Positions 32,772 through 42,407 of a stretch of 64,000 nt of DNA are shown here, one piece after another; within the stretch, counting starts at the first letter, position 1; every line of letters begins with the position of its first letter. The stretch spans positions 1-64,000 of the forward strand of contig JAFVGK010000163.1 in the NCBI GenBank assembly GCA_017475035.1. The letters are read 5' to 3'. The position numbers were made by a program, and so were the translations under genes. Source of the stretch: Blautia sp. Lineage in GTDB: Bacteria; Bacillota; Clostridia; Lachnospirales; Lachnospiraceae. The notes under the pieces are model-generated. The model saw only the letters and a program-made list of their open reading frames with translations. It made no database searches and had not been told where the DNA came from.

Positions 32772-35656
32772 AAACAATGGCTAAAAGGCTGAAATTTGGC
32801 AGAGGTACGGTGCTGATCCTTGCGTTTCTTGTCATGTCTTTTATTCTTTTACATGAGCTGTACCAGCTTCAGATTATTGAAGGACAGGATTTTATAGACA
32901 GCTTCCAGGTAAGGACGACAAAAACAAGGACACTCAAGAGTACCAGGGGAAAGATTTATGACCGCAATGGCAAGCTGATCGCTTATAACAAGCTGGCTTA
33001 TTCTGTCACATTGGAGGATAACGGGTCATATGAGTCCTCGAGGCAGAAGCAATTGTCCTTAAATTCCATTGCCTATCGGATTATCAATATCCTGGAAAAA
33101 AATGGGGATTCCCTTTCCATTTCATTTCATATTGTCGTGGATGAAAACGGGAATTATGTTTTCGACGTGGATCCCGGTTTTACCTTGAGCCGTTTCAGGG
33201 CGGATATTTACGGACATCCTTATATTGACGAGCTTACGGAGGAAGAAAAAAACGCCACGGCTGCCGAAATGATCAATTTCCTTGCGGGAACCGACGGTTT
33301 CTTTATTACCCCGGAGGGAAACAGCGCCTATTCCAGGCTGGAACTGTCCAGATATCATCTGCCGGAACAGTTTACGCCGGAAGAGATACTGAAAATCGCA
33401 ATGATCCGGTATGAACTGAATACGAACAGCTTTAAAAAGTATATGCCTGTCACGATTGCGAGAAATGTCAGTGAAGAGTCTGTTGCTGCTTTGATGGAAA
33501 ACCAGGCGATTCTGACAGGAATCGATATCGTGGAGGATACGACCCGCGTCTATGTTGACGAGATCAGTATGGGTCCGATCCTCGGATACATCGGCCAGGC
33601 ATCTGCGGAAGAGCTTGCCGAGCTCAGGCAGCAGCGCCCGGAATATACCAATGATGCCATCATCGGCAAGGCGGGGATTGAGCAGTCCATGGAGCTGATC
33701 CTGCAGGGTACCAACGGGGAAGAGACGGTGACGGTGGACAACCTGGGCAAGGTTCTGAGCATCGATGAAGAAACACGGATCGAACCCGTAGCCGGAAACG
33801 ATATCCAGCTGACAATTGACACAGAGATCCAGGCAGGGATCTATGAGATTCTGAAGCAGAGGGTGGCAGGAATCCTGCTTGCCAAGATCGAAGCGACGAA
33901 AACCTTTGATTTTGATTACATTATTGATTCCGGACAGATTAATATCCCGATTTATGATGTATATTTTGCGCTGGTGGATAACGGCGTGATTGATATCCGG
34001 CTGTTTGACAGGGCAGATGCTTCACAGATCGAAAAAGTACTGTATGGGAAGTTCCAGAAGAAGCAGGAACTGATTTTCAGCCTCATCCGTGAGAGGCTGA
34101 CCGGATTTAACCCGCTGCCTTACAAGGAGGAGAGCGAAGAAATCCAGACTTATCTGTCCTATATCTGCAATGACCTTCTCCGGGATACGCTGAAGATCAT
34201 TTCCAGTGATGCCGTCGATACGGGTGATGCGACTTTTAAAGCCTGGAATGATGAACAGAGCATCAGCCTGAAGGAATATCTTACCTATGCGGCAAGCCAG
34301 AACTGGCTGAATACATCGGACATTGATCTGACCGGAGAATACCTGGATTCCATGGAGGTCTATGAGGCTCTGACGGACTATATGATCGAGTATCTTCGGA
34401 CAGACTATGGTTTCTCAAAGCTGTTGTACAAATATATGCTTCTGGAGGATACCGTATCCGGCTCTGAGCTTTGTCAGGTCTGCTATGAGCAGGGCGTGCT
34501 GGATAAGGAAGACGGGATGTACGAAGCCCTGCAGAACGGGGCGATCGGCGGATATGATTTTATGGTTTCCAAAATCGCTACTCTGGAAATCGAGCCGGCC
34601 ATGCTCGCGTTAATGCCCTGTTCCGCTTCCGCAGAGGTAATTGACGTCGCGACCGGTGATGTCATTGCGGTTGTAACGTATCCGGGTTATTACAGCAATC
34701 CGCTGACCAATGATATGGACGTGGATTATTTCATAAAGCTGGCGCTGGATAAATCCAGTCCCTTCTTCAATAAGGCAACCCAGCAGCGCACCGCGCCGGG
34801 ATCTACCATGAAGCTTTTGTCTACGATCGCGGGTATGAGTGAAGGAGCGATTAATGACGGTACTTATATCGACTGTACCGGCTCCTTTGATCTTGTACAG
34901 CCGCCGATCAATTGCTGGAATACCTATGGACATGGGCCGATCGAGGTGACGGAAGCATTGGAGCAGTCCTGCAACTATTTCTTCAATATGGTTGGCTTCC
35001 TTTTGGGAAGAGTCGGTGACGGAGAGTTTTCCGAGAGCCTGAGTCTTTCCATGCTGCAGAAATATGCCGCCATGGTTGGGCTGGATCGGGAAACCGGGAT
35101 AGAGATTATCGAAGCAACGCCCCATGTATCGGATTCCCTGGCTGTTCCTTCTTATATGGGACAGGGTACGCATTTGTATACGACCAGCCAGCTGGGGCGA
35201 TATGCTCTTGTCATGGCGACCAGGGGAAAGGTTTATAAACTCACGCTGATCGACAAAATCCTGAAGCCTTCGGGTGAGATTCTGGAGGATAATCAGCCTG
35301 TGATCGAGAACACTCTCACCAACATTTCTGAAAATGTCTGGGACGACATCCACGCCGGCATGAGGCGTGTGGTTCTGACACATCGCATGTTTGACAGCGT
35401 TAACCTTGAGGTTTCCGCAAAAACCGGTACGGCCCAGGTAGATCTGTACCATCCGGATCATGGGCTGTTTGTCGGCTTTGCCCCGTCTTATGACCCGCAG
35501 TATGCGATATCCTGCCGGGTGGAGAACGGGTACTCATCAGGAAACGCCTGCCTGGTCGCGGCGGATATTGTGAAATACATATTTGGCTTAAAAGAGCCGA
35601 ATGAGATTATTACAGGTTATGCGTCGGGAGACGTCAGTGATACTTCAAACGATTAA
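32756..35656 (+). CDS. mrdA: Penicillin-binding protein 2, with a large internal insertion
   Basis: The 966-residue class B transpeptidase would cross-link peptidoglycan during elongation. It has one membrane segment (~17-38), a pedestal domain, and the transpeptidase motifs S683-T-M-K686, S738-C-N740 and K889-T-G-T892. Between the dimerisation part (DTEIQAGIYEILKQ, ~360) and the transpeptidase start (~618) lies a mostly helical insertion of ~220 residues absent from E. coli-type PBP2. A TTG at 32756 fits the GGAGGG ribosome-binding site better than ATG 32777. A leader repeat follows immediately after the stop. Confidence 0.92.
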   Translation: MGNQVKTMAKRLKFGRGTVLILAFLVMSFILLHELYQLQIIEGQDFIDSFQVRTTKTRTLKSTRGKIYDRNGKLIAYNKLAYSVTLEDNGSYESSRQKQLSLNSIAYRIINILEKNGDSLSISFHIVVDENGNYVFDVDPGFTLSRFRADIYGHPYIDELTEEEKNATAAEMINFLAGTDGFFITPEGNSAYSRLELSRYHLPEQFTPEEILKIAMIRYELNTNSFKKYMPVTIARNVSEESVAALMENQAILTGIDIVEDTTRVYVDEISMGPILGYIGQASAEELAELRQQRPEYTNDAIIGKAGIEQSMELILQGTNGEETVTVDNLGKVLSIDEETRIEPVAGNDIQLTIDTEIQAGIYEILKQRVAGILLAKIEATKTFDFDYIIDSGQINIPIYDVYFALVDNGVIDIRLFDRADASQIEKVLYGKFQKKQELIFSLIRERLTGFNPLPYKEESEEIQTYLSYICNDLLRDTLKIISSDAVDTGDATFKAWNDEQSISLKEYLTYAASQNWLNTSDIDLTGEYLDSMEVYEALTDYMIEYLRTDYGFSKLLYKYMLLEDTVSGSELCQVCYEQGVLDKEDGMYEALQNGAIGGYDFMVSKIATLEIEPAMLALMPCSASAEVIDVATGDVIAVVTYPGYYSNPLTNDMDVDYFIKLALDKSSPFFNKATQQRTAPGSTMKLLSTIAGMSEGAINDGTYIDCTGSFDLVQPPINCWNTYGHGPIEVTEALEQSCNYFFNMVGFLLGRVGDGEFSESLSLSMLQKYAAMVGLDRETGIEIIEATPHVSDSLAVPSYMGQGTHLYTTSQLGRYALVMATRGKVYKLTLIDKILKPSGEILEDNQPVIENTLTNISENVWDDIHAGMRRVVLTHRMFDSVNLEVSAKTGTAQVDLYHPDHGLFVGFAPSYDPQYAISCRVENGYSSGNACLVAADIVKYIFGLKEPNEIITGYASGDVSDTSND

Positions 35657-35850
35657 GGAGGCGTATTTTGTCCACGGCTGCGGTTTTTGCAGACGTGGCT
35701 GCAAAATAATCATCCGTGATCATTGAGTCAACGTATAAATTTCGTTTTGGGGAGGAAACTGATTTTCCGCTTCGGCAGCCCGGCTGCCGAAGCAGCAGAA
35801 TCGTTATCCCAAGACATTGAGTCAACATGCAAAACTAAGTCTGGGAGGAG
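35657..35850 (+). repeat. Two tandem leader repeats in front of rodA
   Basis: The first copy (35657-35755) uses the stem variant CCACGGCTGC/GCAGACGTGG inside ATTTTG/CAAAAT. The second (35751-35850) uses CTTCGGCAGCC/GGCTGCCGAAG inside the same closing bases. The GGGGAGGA at the junction ends one unit and begins the next. The second copy ends CTGGGAGGAG, the ribosome-binding site of rodA at 35862. Confidence 0.9.
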
Positions 35851-35861
35851 CAAAAGAGCGG

Positions 35862-37022
35862 ATGTTTCGACAGTACAAGCTGAAAGACTATAATTTTCGT
35901 CTTTTATTTTATCTGCTTCTGATCTGCGGCATCGGAGTGCGTCTGGTTGGAACTGCGATGCCTTCGCTTCGGACAAGGCAGATACTGGGAGATGCTTTGG
36001 GAATTGCAGTGATGCTCATTCTTTCGTTTATTGACTATTCCTGGATTCTGAATTTTCAATGGCTGATCTATTTCTTTAACATTCTGATGCTCCTGGCCGT
36101 GTATGCCTTCGGCGACAGTGCAAATGGGGCGGCAAGGTGGATGGATCTGGGATTTATCCGGTTTCAGCCTACAGAACTGTCCAAAATCCTTCTGATTATG
36201 TTTTTCGCGAAATTTTTTATGGATCACGAGGATGATCTGAACAAGATCAGGACATTGTTTTTGTCGGTGGTATATCTTGGTATTCCGCTGTTTCTGATTT
36301 ATCAGCAGCCGGATCTGAAAAATACCATTACGATTCTGCTGATTTTCTGTATTCTTTATTATATTTCCGGACTCAGTTACCGTGTTATAATAACGATTGT
36401 ACTGACAATGATACCGCTTCTTCTGGTTTTCCTTGCTATCGTAATTCAGCCTGACCAGAAATTGATCAGAGATTATCAGAGAGACAGGATCATGTCTTTC
36501 CTTTATCCCGAGGATGACGAATATTCGGATGAAATAGAACAACAGAGTAATTCCCGGACCGCAATCGCATCCGGAGAATTGCTGGGACGCAGGCTGGGGC
36601 AGAGGGAAGATGTCTATTCCGTAAATGAGGGCAACTTCGTGGCGGAAAATCAGACAGACTTTATTTTTGCCGTGGCAGGAGAGGAATATGGCTTTGTCGG
36701 CTGCGCCACGATTATTTTTCTTCTGTTCGGGATTGCGATCGAATGTATCCTTACAAGCTTCCGGGCAAAGGATCTGGCCGGAAAGGTTCTCTGCTGCGGC
36801 GTAGGAAGTGTGGTGGCGATTCAGAGCTTTATGAATATCTGCGTGGCAACAGGTATCGCGCCGAATACGGGTACACCTCTCCCATTTGTAAGTTACGGAC
36901 TGACTTCTATTGTATCTTTGTTTATCGGCATGGGATTGGTGCTGAATGTCGGCATGCAAAGCAGCACATATTATCGTGAGCTGCGGTTAACCGAGCATGA
37001 GTTGAAGGAAGAGTATCTATGA
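35862..37022 (+). CDS. rodA: RodA/FtsW-type SEDS glycosyltransferase
   Basis: The 386-residue polytopic protein (about ten membrane segments) is the SEDS partner of PBP2 and polymerises glycan strands from lipid II. Visible SEDS features are GARWMDLGFIRFQPTELSK, the NFVAENQTDFIFAVAGEE loop with its conserved acidic residues, and SYGLTSIVSLFIGMGLVLNV. The ATG at 35862 is taken because it lies 11 bases after GGGAGGAG of the tandem leader repeat; an upstream frame extension would be repeat-encoded. The next gene overlaps by four bases. Confidence 0.93.
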   Translation: MFRQYKLKDYNFRLLFYLLLICGIGVRLVGTAMPSLRTRQILGDALGIAVMLILSFIDYSWILNFQWLIYFFNILMLLAVYAFGDSANGAARWMDLGFIRFQPTELSKILLIMFFAKFFMDHEDDLNKIRTLFLSVVYLGIPLFLIYQQPDLKNTITILLIFCILYYISGLSYRVIITIVLTMIPLLLVFLAIVIQPDQKLIRDYQRDRIMSFLYPEDDEYSDEIEQQSNSRTAIASGELLGRRLGQREDVYSVNEGNFVAENQTDFIFAVAGEEYGFVGCATIIFLLFGIAIECILTSFRAKDLAGKVLCCGVGSVVAIQSFMNICVATGIAPNTGTPLPFVSYGLTSIVSLFIGMGLVLNVGMQSSTYYRELRLTEHELKEEYL

Positions 37023-38242
37023 GTGATCAGCGGGAAGACGGGGCGGATTTTTCTTTTATGGATGGTCTGGAGGATAAAATTCTCTCTCAGATAGATCCTG
37101 AGGAATTATCGAAAGTAAAACAAGAAGAAGAGAGAAAAAAAAGAGAAGAAAAGAAAGAGAAAATGGAAGAGGCCAGGCGCCGGAAAGCGGTGGAGACGGA
37201 AAGAAAGCGAAAAAAAATGAGGGCGAGGCAGAGAAAGAAAGCCCGCATACGCAGAAAGATCCTTTCCGGCGCCCTGATCGTTCTGCTTCTTGCCATGGTA
37301 TCCGGTGTCGGGACGTTCATATTTATGCTCCGCGGGGGCAGCTTTTCCGAATTTATTCAGCCATACTCCACGGCAAGGGAATATCCCGGACGCGTGGAAG
37401 AAAAGGAAATTCTGCGTCTGGAACCATTCGCGGAGAAGCTGTGCATTGTTGAGGGAGATGTGCCTCTTGAAGGCATCGAACTGCCGGATTATCAGGAAGG
37501 TCTTCTCATGGATATCAGCTCCCGGAAAACCGTATTTGCCCAGGATGCTCTGAACCGGGTATATCCGGCGAGCATTACCAAGCTTGTGACGGCGATCCTT
37601 GCTCTTGAGCATGGAGGACTGGATGAAACGGTTACGATTACCGAGGAGGATCTGGATCTGGAATGGGGCTCCCAGGTATGCGGATTTATGGTGGGAGACA
37701 AACTGACGATGAATCAGCTGTTGCATTGCCTGCTCGTATATTCCGGAAACGACGCCGCGAATGCCATCGCCACCCATGTGGGCGGCAGTATCCCTGCTTT
37801 TGTGGACATGATGAACGAATACGCGAAAAGCCTTGGCTGTACGGGAACACATTTTGTCAATCCTCACGGCCTTCAGGATGAGAATCATTACACGACGCCC
37901 TACGATATTTATCTTCTGCTGAAAGAGGCGGCGAAATATCCTTCCTTTACGGAGATATCTCAGATGCCTTCCTATACGGTAGAGTATAACCGGGCGGACG
38001 GTACAAGGATCATCACCTACCTGGAAGCGACGGATCATTACCTGACAGGTGAGGCAACACTTCCCAGAAATGTTACGGTACTGGGAGGCAAAACCGGCAC
38101 CACCAACGAAGCCGGAAACTGTCTTGCCCTTTTGAGCCAGAATGCTTTTGGAAAGCCGTTTGTTTCGATCATACTCGGCGCATGGGAGAAGGAGGAGCTG
38201 TACGAGCAGATGAATCAGCTGCTGCAGCATATCAATGATTAA
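37019..38242 (+). CDS. Serine D-alanyl-D-alanine carboxypeptidase with a charged cytoplasmic N terminus
   Basis: The 407-residue protein is a DacA/PBP5-class peptidase: S185-I-T-K188, S242-G-N244 and K358-T-G-T361. Unlike PBP5 it has no cleavable signal; residues ~30-80 are a highly charged helix (EEERKKREEKKEKMEEARRR), followed by a single membrane anchor (~82-104), so it is type II. It trims stem peptides in wall synthesis and sits at the end of the elongation operon, with its ATG overlapping the rodA stop. The charged segment may contact cytoplasmic partners. Confidence 0.9.
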   Translation: MSDQREDGADFSFMDGLEDKILSQIDPEELSKVKQEEERKKREEKKEKMEEARRRKAVETERKRKKMRARQRKKARIRRKILSGALIVLLLAMVSGVGTFIFMLRGGSFSEFIQPYSTAREYPGRVEEKEILRLEPFAEKLCIVEGDVPLEGIELPDYQEGLLMDISSRKTVFAQDALNRVYPASITKLVTAILALEHGGLDETVTITEEDLDLEWGSQVCGFMVGDKLTMNQLLHCLLVYSGNDAANAIATHVGGSIPAFVDMMNEYAKSLGCTGTHFVNPHGLQDENHYTTPYDIYLLLKEAAKYPSFTEISQMPSYTVEYNRADGTRIITYLEATDHYLTGEATLPRNVTVLGGKTGTTNEAGNCLALLSQNAFGKPFVSIILGAWEKEELYEQMNQLLQHIND

Positions 38243-38590
38243 ATATACAGTCTGCAGGGGCAGGTCTTTTTTAGCCGACAGCACAAAAAAAGATCAATTA
38301 CATAATAAGAGGTGTGAACATCCGGACCGTGATGATTCACGATTTTGAAACAAAAATTTAAGTTGTCAGCATTAGAGAAATAGTGTACAATTAAACTGCC
38401 AAGGTGAATAAGTATTCCGCATTCGACAGTTGTGTTGGGCCGGCTTTGCTTTTGTATGCCGGAGACAACAGGCTGGTTCGTTGTGTATACCGCGGCATGA
38501 CAGATCTTTAAGGCTTATGGTTTTTATTTGCAGTATAGATGAGGATATGCGCCATGGTTCTGGAGCTTTAATATTAAGGAGGATTACGAT
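38243..38590. other. Intergenic region with a promoter and a structured leader
   Basis: No gene is seen. After the promoter at 38363-38391, a transcript start near 38398 would give a leader of ~190 bases. In it, a GTTGT...ACAAC stem encloses CCGGC/GCCGG. The AAGGAGG of the next gene lies at 38577-38583. Confidence 0.5.
38363..38391 (+). promoter_or_regulatory. Sigma-A promoter before the small P-loop gene
   Basis: TTGTCA (38363-38368) and TACAAT (38386-38391) have 17 bases between them. Both hexamers are close to consensus. Confidence 0.75.
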
Positions 38591-39010
38591 ATGCTTGAGC
38601 TGATAGTGGGAAATAAAGGTAAAGGAAAGACAAAGATTCTGCTGGACAGAGTTAACTCTGCGATTAAAGAGGCAAACGGGACGATCGTTTACCTTGATAA
38701 GAGTACGAAACATATGTTCGAGCTGAACAACCGCGTTCGTCTGATTGACGCTTCTGCCTATCCTTTAAAAAACGCGGATGAGTTCATCGGCTTTATCTGT
38801 GGTATCATTTCTCAGGATCATGACTTAGAGCAGATTTATCTTGACAGCTTTCTGAAGATCGCAAAGCTTGAGGATAAAGACGTTACATCCACATTGGAGC
38901 AGCTGAATGATATCGGCCAGAAGTATAAAGTGACAATTATTGTCAGCATTTCTCTGGACAAAGAGTTTATCCCTGCTTCTGTGCAAAATAATATCACTGT
39001 GGCACTTTAA
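38591..39010 (+). CDS. Small P-loop protein of unknown function
   Basis: The 139-residue cytoplasmic protein begins with a P-loop (GNKGKGKT, residues 7-14), followed by alternating strands and helices (TIVYLDKSTKHMF, IYLDSFLKIA, VTIIVSISLD). The size allows one compact Rossmann-like domain and no extra domains. No partner gene is obvious. It has its own promoter and terminator, so it is an independent unit. It may be an ATPase of a Clostridia-specific family; I do not recognise the function. Confidence 0.75.
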   Translation: MLELIVGNKGKGKTKILLDRVNSAIKEANGTIVYLDKSTKHMFELNNRVRLIDASAYPLKNADEFIGFICGIISQDHDLEQIYLDSFLKIAKLEDKDVTSTLEQLNDIGQKYKVTIIVSISLDKEFIPASVQNNITVAL

Positions 39011-39101
39011 AAACACGGATTGGCCGGAAAGCGGCAGCTGTGACCCGTATTGTATGGGGGAACAGGATCAGAAAAAGCAGAAACGTGTTGCGTAAGGAAA
39101 G

Positions 39102-39134
39102 GAGGGTGCTTTCATGATTGCGCCCTCTTTTTTT
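39102..39134 (+). terminator. Terminator after the P-loop gene
   Basis: GAGGGTGC (39102-39109) pairs with GCGCCCTC (39120-39127), followed by seven T. The leader repeat that serves the next gene starts immediately after it. Confidence 0.85.
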
Positions 39135-39183
39135 ATGGCAGCAAAATTGTCATCCGAAGAAATTGAGTCAGATAAAGGAGGGG
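39135..39183 (+). repeat. Half leader repeat before the HlyD-like gene
   Basis: GGCAGCAAAATTGTCATCCG, AAGAAATTGAGTCAGATAAA and GGAGGGG match the second half of the family. The 5' hairpin half is missing or has been replaced by the terminator at 39102. The GGAGG is the ribosome-binding site of the TTG start at 39188. Confidence 0.8.
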
Positions 39184-39187
39184 TACT

Positions 39188-40645
39188 TTGCCGGACAGGA
39201 AAAATAAAAAACCGGGCTTAGGGGCAAAAATCCTCTGGCAGGTTCGCCGCATATTCGGATTAAATATTGGCACCATGATTTTCGGCGTACTCTTTTTATA
39301 TATGATCTTTACTGCTGTCGTATATCTGACTTCTTCCCATATAGAAGCTTATCAGGTTACGGTAAGTCCGCTTTCCCGAAATGAAACCTACACCGGGCTG
39401 GCGATTCATGATGAGATTGTCTGCCAGGCTCCCAACAGCGGATATGTAAATTATTACGCCAGGGAATGCGGAAAAGTAAACGCGGGAGGGGTTGTATACG
39501 GACTGTCTCAGACGCAGATTCCTGTTGGGGAAGTTACTCTTTCCGAAGAGCAGATGGCAAAAGTAAAAAGCGATATGCTGAGCTTTGCGAGAAATTTCTC
39601 TTCAAGCCGGTTCAATACAGCCTACAGCTTTAAATATCAGCTTGAGGGCAGCGTTCTGCAATATGCCGGGGTAATCGATGAGATGCTGCCGGCAGGGAAC
39701 ACAAGCACGGGAGCAGCGAATGCTTCCACAGCCACAGCCGCTCTCCTCGGTAATCAGACGTTGTGCAAGGCTCCGGCTGACGGGATCGTTCTGTATTCAA
39801 AAGACGGCTATGCCGGAAAGACACTGGAAACACTCAACCTTTCCGATTTTAATCAGAATTCCTATCATGAAACGGATCTGAAAACAAATAAATCCGTTCA
39901 TGCAGGGCAGGATATTTATACCTTGATCACGGATGAAGACTGGAGTCTTCTGATTCCTCTTTCTGATAAACAGATTGTCCGTCTGAAGGATCGTACCGCG
40001 ATCCGCGTAAAGTTTCTGAAGGATGATATGACGCAGGTGGGGGATTTTTCTGTTATTCAGATCCAGGGAGCCAATTATGGAAAACTGGATTTCAGCAGAG
40101 GACTCGTGCGGTATGCCCAGGATCGCTTTCTGGATATTGAATTGGTTACAAATACCTCGACGGGATTGAAAATCCCGCTTTCCGCGATTGTGACAAAAGA
40201 GTTTTATACGATACCGGCCAGCTTCGCCACGCAGGATGACGAATATGGTTTTTTCCTTGAACAAAGAGCCATAGACGGATCCTACGAGAAAAAAAGCGTT
40301 TACCCGACGATATACGCAAGCATTTCCGACAACATGACGACATATCTTTCGACGGACGCGACAAGGTCGGCAAATACACGGCTTTATGTAGATAAAAGCG
40401 TATTCAGAAAGGGAGACGTTCTTGTAAAAGAAGACGGAGAAGAGAGATTTGTAATCGGGGATACGGATGTGCTGGAAGGCGTCTACAGCATGAATCAGGG
40501 ATATGCCGTATTCCGCCGGATTATCGTTCTGGATCAGAACGAAGAGTTTGCCATTGTGGAAAAGGATACCGACTATGGCCTGGTACGCTATGATCATATA
40601 GTCTGGGACGCAAAGGATGTCAGCGAAAAGGATATTTTATATTGA
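39188..40645 (+). CDS. HlyD-like membrane fusion protein
   Basis: The 485-residue protein has a basic N terminus, one membrane segment (~28-48) and an extracytoplasmic part with a barrel-sandwich-like piece (LCKAPADGIVLYSKDGYAGK, ~193) typical of HlyD/RND adaptors. It may link a wall or export process; no inner-membrane partner is encoded nearby. Such genes are common directly before ylmE and sepF in Clostridia, which suggests a role near the division site. The TTG at 39188 is supported by GGAGGGG from the half leader repeat. Confidence 0.7.
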   Translation: MPDRKNKKPGLGAKILWQVRRIFGLNIGTMIFGVLFLYMIFTAVVYLTSSHIEAYQVTVSPLSRNETYTGLAIHDEIVCQAPNSGYVNYYARECGKVNAGGVVYGLSQTQIPVGEVTLSEEQMAKVKSDMLSFARNFSSSRFNTAYSFKYQLEGSVLQYAGVIDEMLPAGNTSTGAANASTATAALLGNQTLCKAPADGIVLYSKDGYAGKTLETLNLSDFNQNSYHETDLKTNKSVHAGQDIYTLITDEDWSLLIPLSDKQIVRLKDRTAIRVKFLKDDMTQVGDFSVIQIQGANYGKLDFSRGLVRYAQDRFLDIELVTNTSTGLKIPLSAIVTKEFYTIPASFATQDDEYGFFLEQRAIDGSYEKKSVYPTIYASISDNMTTYLSTDATRSANTRLYVDKSVFRKGDVLVKEDGEERFVIGDTDVLEGVYSMNQGYAVFRRIIVLDQNEEFAIVEKDTDYGLVRYDHIVWDAKDVSEKDILY

Positions 40646-40662
40646 AAAAAAGGGGGAGTGCG

Positions 40663-41346
40663 ATGATTGCGGAGAATATCAGGCAGGTCAGGGAGAGGAT
40701 CCGAGAAGCCTGCCGGATGGCGGGAAGAGATCCGGGTGAGGTTACTTTGATAGCCGTAACCAAAACCATGCCATGTGAAGCTGTGATGGAGGCTTATGCT
40801 GCCGGAGAGCGTATTTTCGGGGAAAACCGGGTGCAGGAAATCCTGGAAAAGCAGCCGAAACTGCCTTCGGATGTACGATGGCATATGATCGGTCACCTGC
40901 AAAGAAACAAAGTGAAGGATGTAATTGACAGAGCAGAGATGATTCATTCTGTCGATTCATTGCGTCTTGCACAGGAGATTGAAACACAAGCACAAAAGGC
41001 GGATCTTATCGCGAAGATCCTGCTTGAAGTAAATGTTGCCGGGGAAGCGAGCAAGTTTGGACTGAAAGCAGAAGAGGTGGCTTCCGTTTGTGAAGAGCTG
41101 AGTTGTCTGCCGCATATCCGGGTGTGCGGATTGATGACGGTAGCGCCATATACACCGATACCGGAAGAAAATCGCGAGGTTTTTCGGAAATTAAAAAAAT
41201 TAAGTGTTGACATTCGCCTGAAAAACATAAATAATATAAATATGAATGTCCTGAGTATGGGTATGACAAATGATTATGAAATAGCCATACAGGAAGGCGC
41301 AACGATGATCAGGGTAGGCACTGGCATTTTTGGAGAGAGGATCTGA
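40663..41346 (+). CDS. ylmE: PLP homeostasis protein, YggS/YlmE family
   Basis: The 227-residue protein is a pyridoxal-phosphate-binding alanine-racemase-like barrel. The PLP lysine is K34 in TLIAVTKT; other family motifs are FGENRVQE, WHMIGHLQRNK and GLMTVAPYTP. It buffers PLP and affects amino-acid balance. The ATG at 40663 follows AAGGGGGAGTGCG; an upstream TTG at 40642 is in frame but overlaps the previous stop. The gene leads the sepF-ylmH block. Confidence 0.93.
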   Translation: MIAENIRQVRERIREACRMAGRDPGEVTLIAVTKTMPCEAVMEAYAAGERIFGENRVQEILEKQPKLPSDVRWHMIGHLQRNKVKDVIDRAEMIHSVDSLRLAQEIETQAQKADLIAKILLEVNVAGEASKFGLKAEEVASVCEELSCLPHIRVCGLMTVAPYTPIPEENREVFRKLKKLSVDIRLKNINNINMNVLSMGMTNDYEIAIQEGATMIRVGTGIFGERI

Positions 41347-41626
41347 AGAGGCAGCCCTTTCCGCAGGGGAGCGATCGAACTGCTTCCGAAGCGTTGTGTC
41401 TGCAGCACGATAAAAGTACCGTATTTTTTTGTAGAAGGGCGAAAAAATATGATCTTCTGACAGCAGAAGGAGAGCGGTCAGAAGAGCGGGTACGGGATGC
41501 ATCTGCCTGATGCGGATGTGTACGGATGCTGCAGCAAGATATGCTTTGATATATATGGCAGAGAGATCAAGGAGAAGGAACGTGCTGGATCTTCGACCGA
41601 AGATGAAAGGAATGGAGTAGAGGGTT

Positions 41627-42367
41627 ATGTTCGATATTTTTCACTCGATGATGGACGCGATGAAGCTTAATGACTATGATGACGACAGCTTTCTCGATGA
41701 AGATGACGTCGATGATTATGAAGACGAGTTCATAGACGACATTGATGAAGTAGAGGAACGAGAAAAGGAAAAGCGGGGAAGTCTTTTTGAAAAACTGGCC
41801 AAACGCAAAAATACCCGTAAGTCCAGAAAAGAGTCCGCAGATTATGAATCTGAGTCGGATGACAGGGATGACTCCTATGATGACAGTTACGCGGATATTG
41901 AAAATTATGCGAGCGGTGGTACAAGAGCCAGATCCGGATCCGTTTCCGCGGATTATTCCGCCGACAGGACACAGTCTAAGACATTTAAGGCTCGTGAAGA
42001 GCAGCCTGCAAGAGAACCAAAGACATCTTCAAAGGTGACTCCTATGAGAAGTTCTGCAAAAAGGAGGGATACATATATGGGACCGGCGGGTGTGAATTTT
42101 CAGCGGCCCAAAACGATGGAAGATGCTGAAATGGTTGCCGAGGAATTGATGCACGGTAATGTTGTGGTCCTTAACCTCGAAGGATTGGATATGGAAGTTG
42201 CGCAGAGGATTGTGGATTTTACTGCCGGCTGCTGCTTTGCATTGGATGGTACGTGTACGGAAGTCACGAGTTATGTCTTTGCTTTTACGCCGAGTGATAT
42301 TCCTGTATCCGGTGATCAGATGGATACAAGGGGAGGCAGTATTCCGTATGTAAATGCAGGATATTAA
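41627..42367 (+). CDS. sepF: Cell division protein SepF with a long acidic linker
   Basis: The 246-residue protein has the amphipathic membrane-targeting helix MFDIFHSMMDAMKL, a very acidic stretch (~15-47, rich in Asp and Glu), a charged Ser/Arg linker (~55-145), and the SepF core at ~155-235 (PAGVNFQRPKTMEDAEMVAE, VAQRIVDFTAGCCFALDG). SepF polymerises and tethers FtsZ to the membrane. Canonical SepF is ~150 residues, so the linker is expanded. The region 41347-41626 before it shows no gene. Confidence 0.9.
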   Translation: MFDIFHSMMDAMKLNDYDDDSFLDEDDVDDYEDEFIDDIDEVEEREKEKRGSLFEKLAKRKNTRKSRKESADYESESDDRDDSYDDSYADIENYASGGTRARSGSVSADYSADRTQSKTFKAREEQPAREPKTSSKVTPMRSSAKRRDTYMGPAGVNFQRPKTMEDAEMVAEELMHGNVVVLNLEGLDMEVAQRIVDFTAGCCFALDGTCTEVTSYVFAFTPSDIPVSGDQMDTRGGSIPYVNAGY

Positions 42368-42407
42368 ATCTTTTTGTCTGCTTTTCGTGTAAGAATCAGG
42401 TGAAAAC

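Noticed and set aside
34610-35461. Long minus-strand open frame opposite the PBP2 gene
   Set aside because: Fully antisense to a well-supported gene, no family similarity and no promoter.
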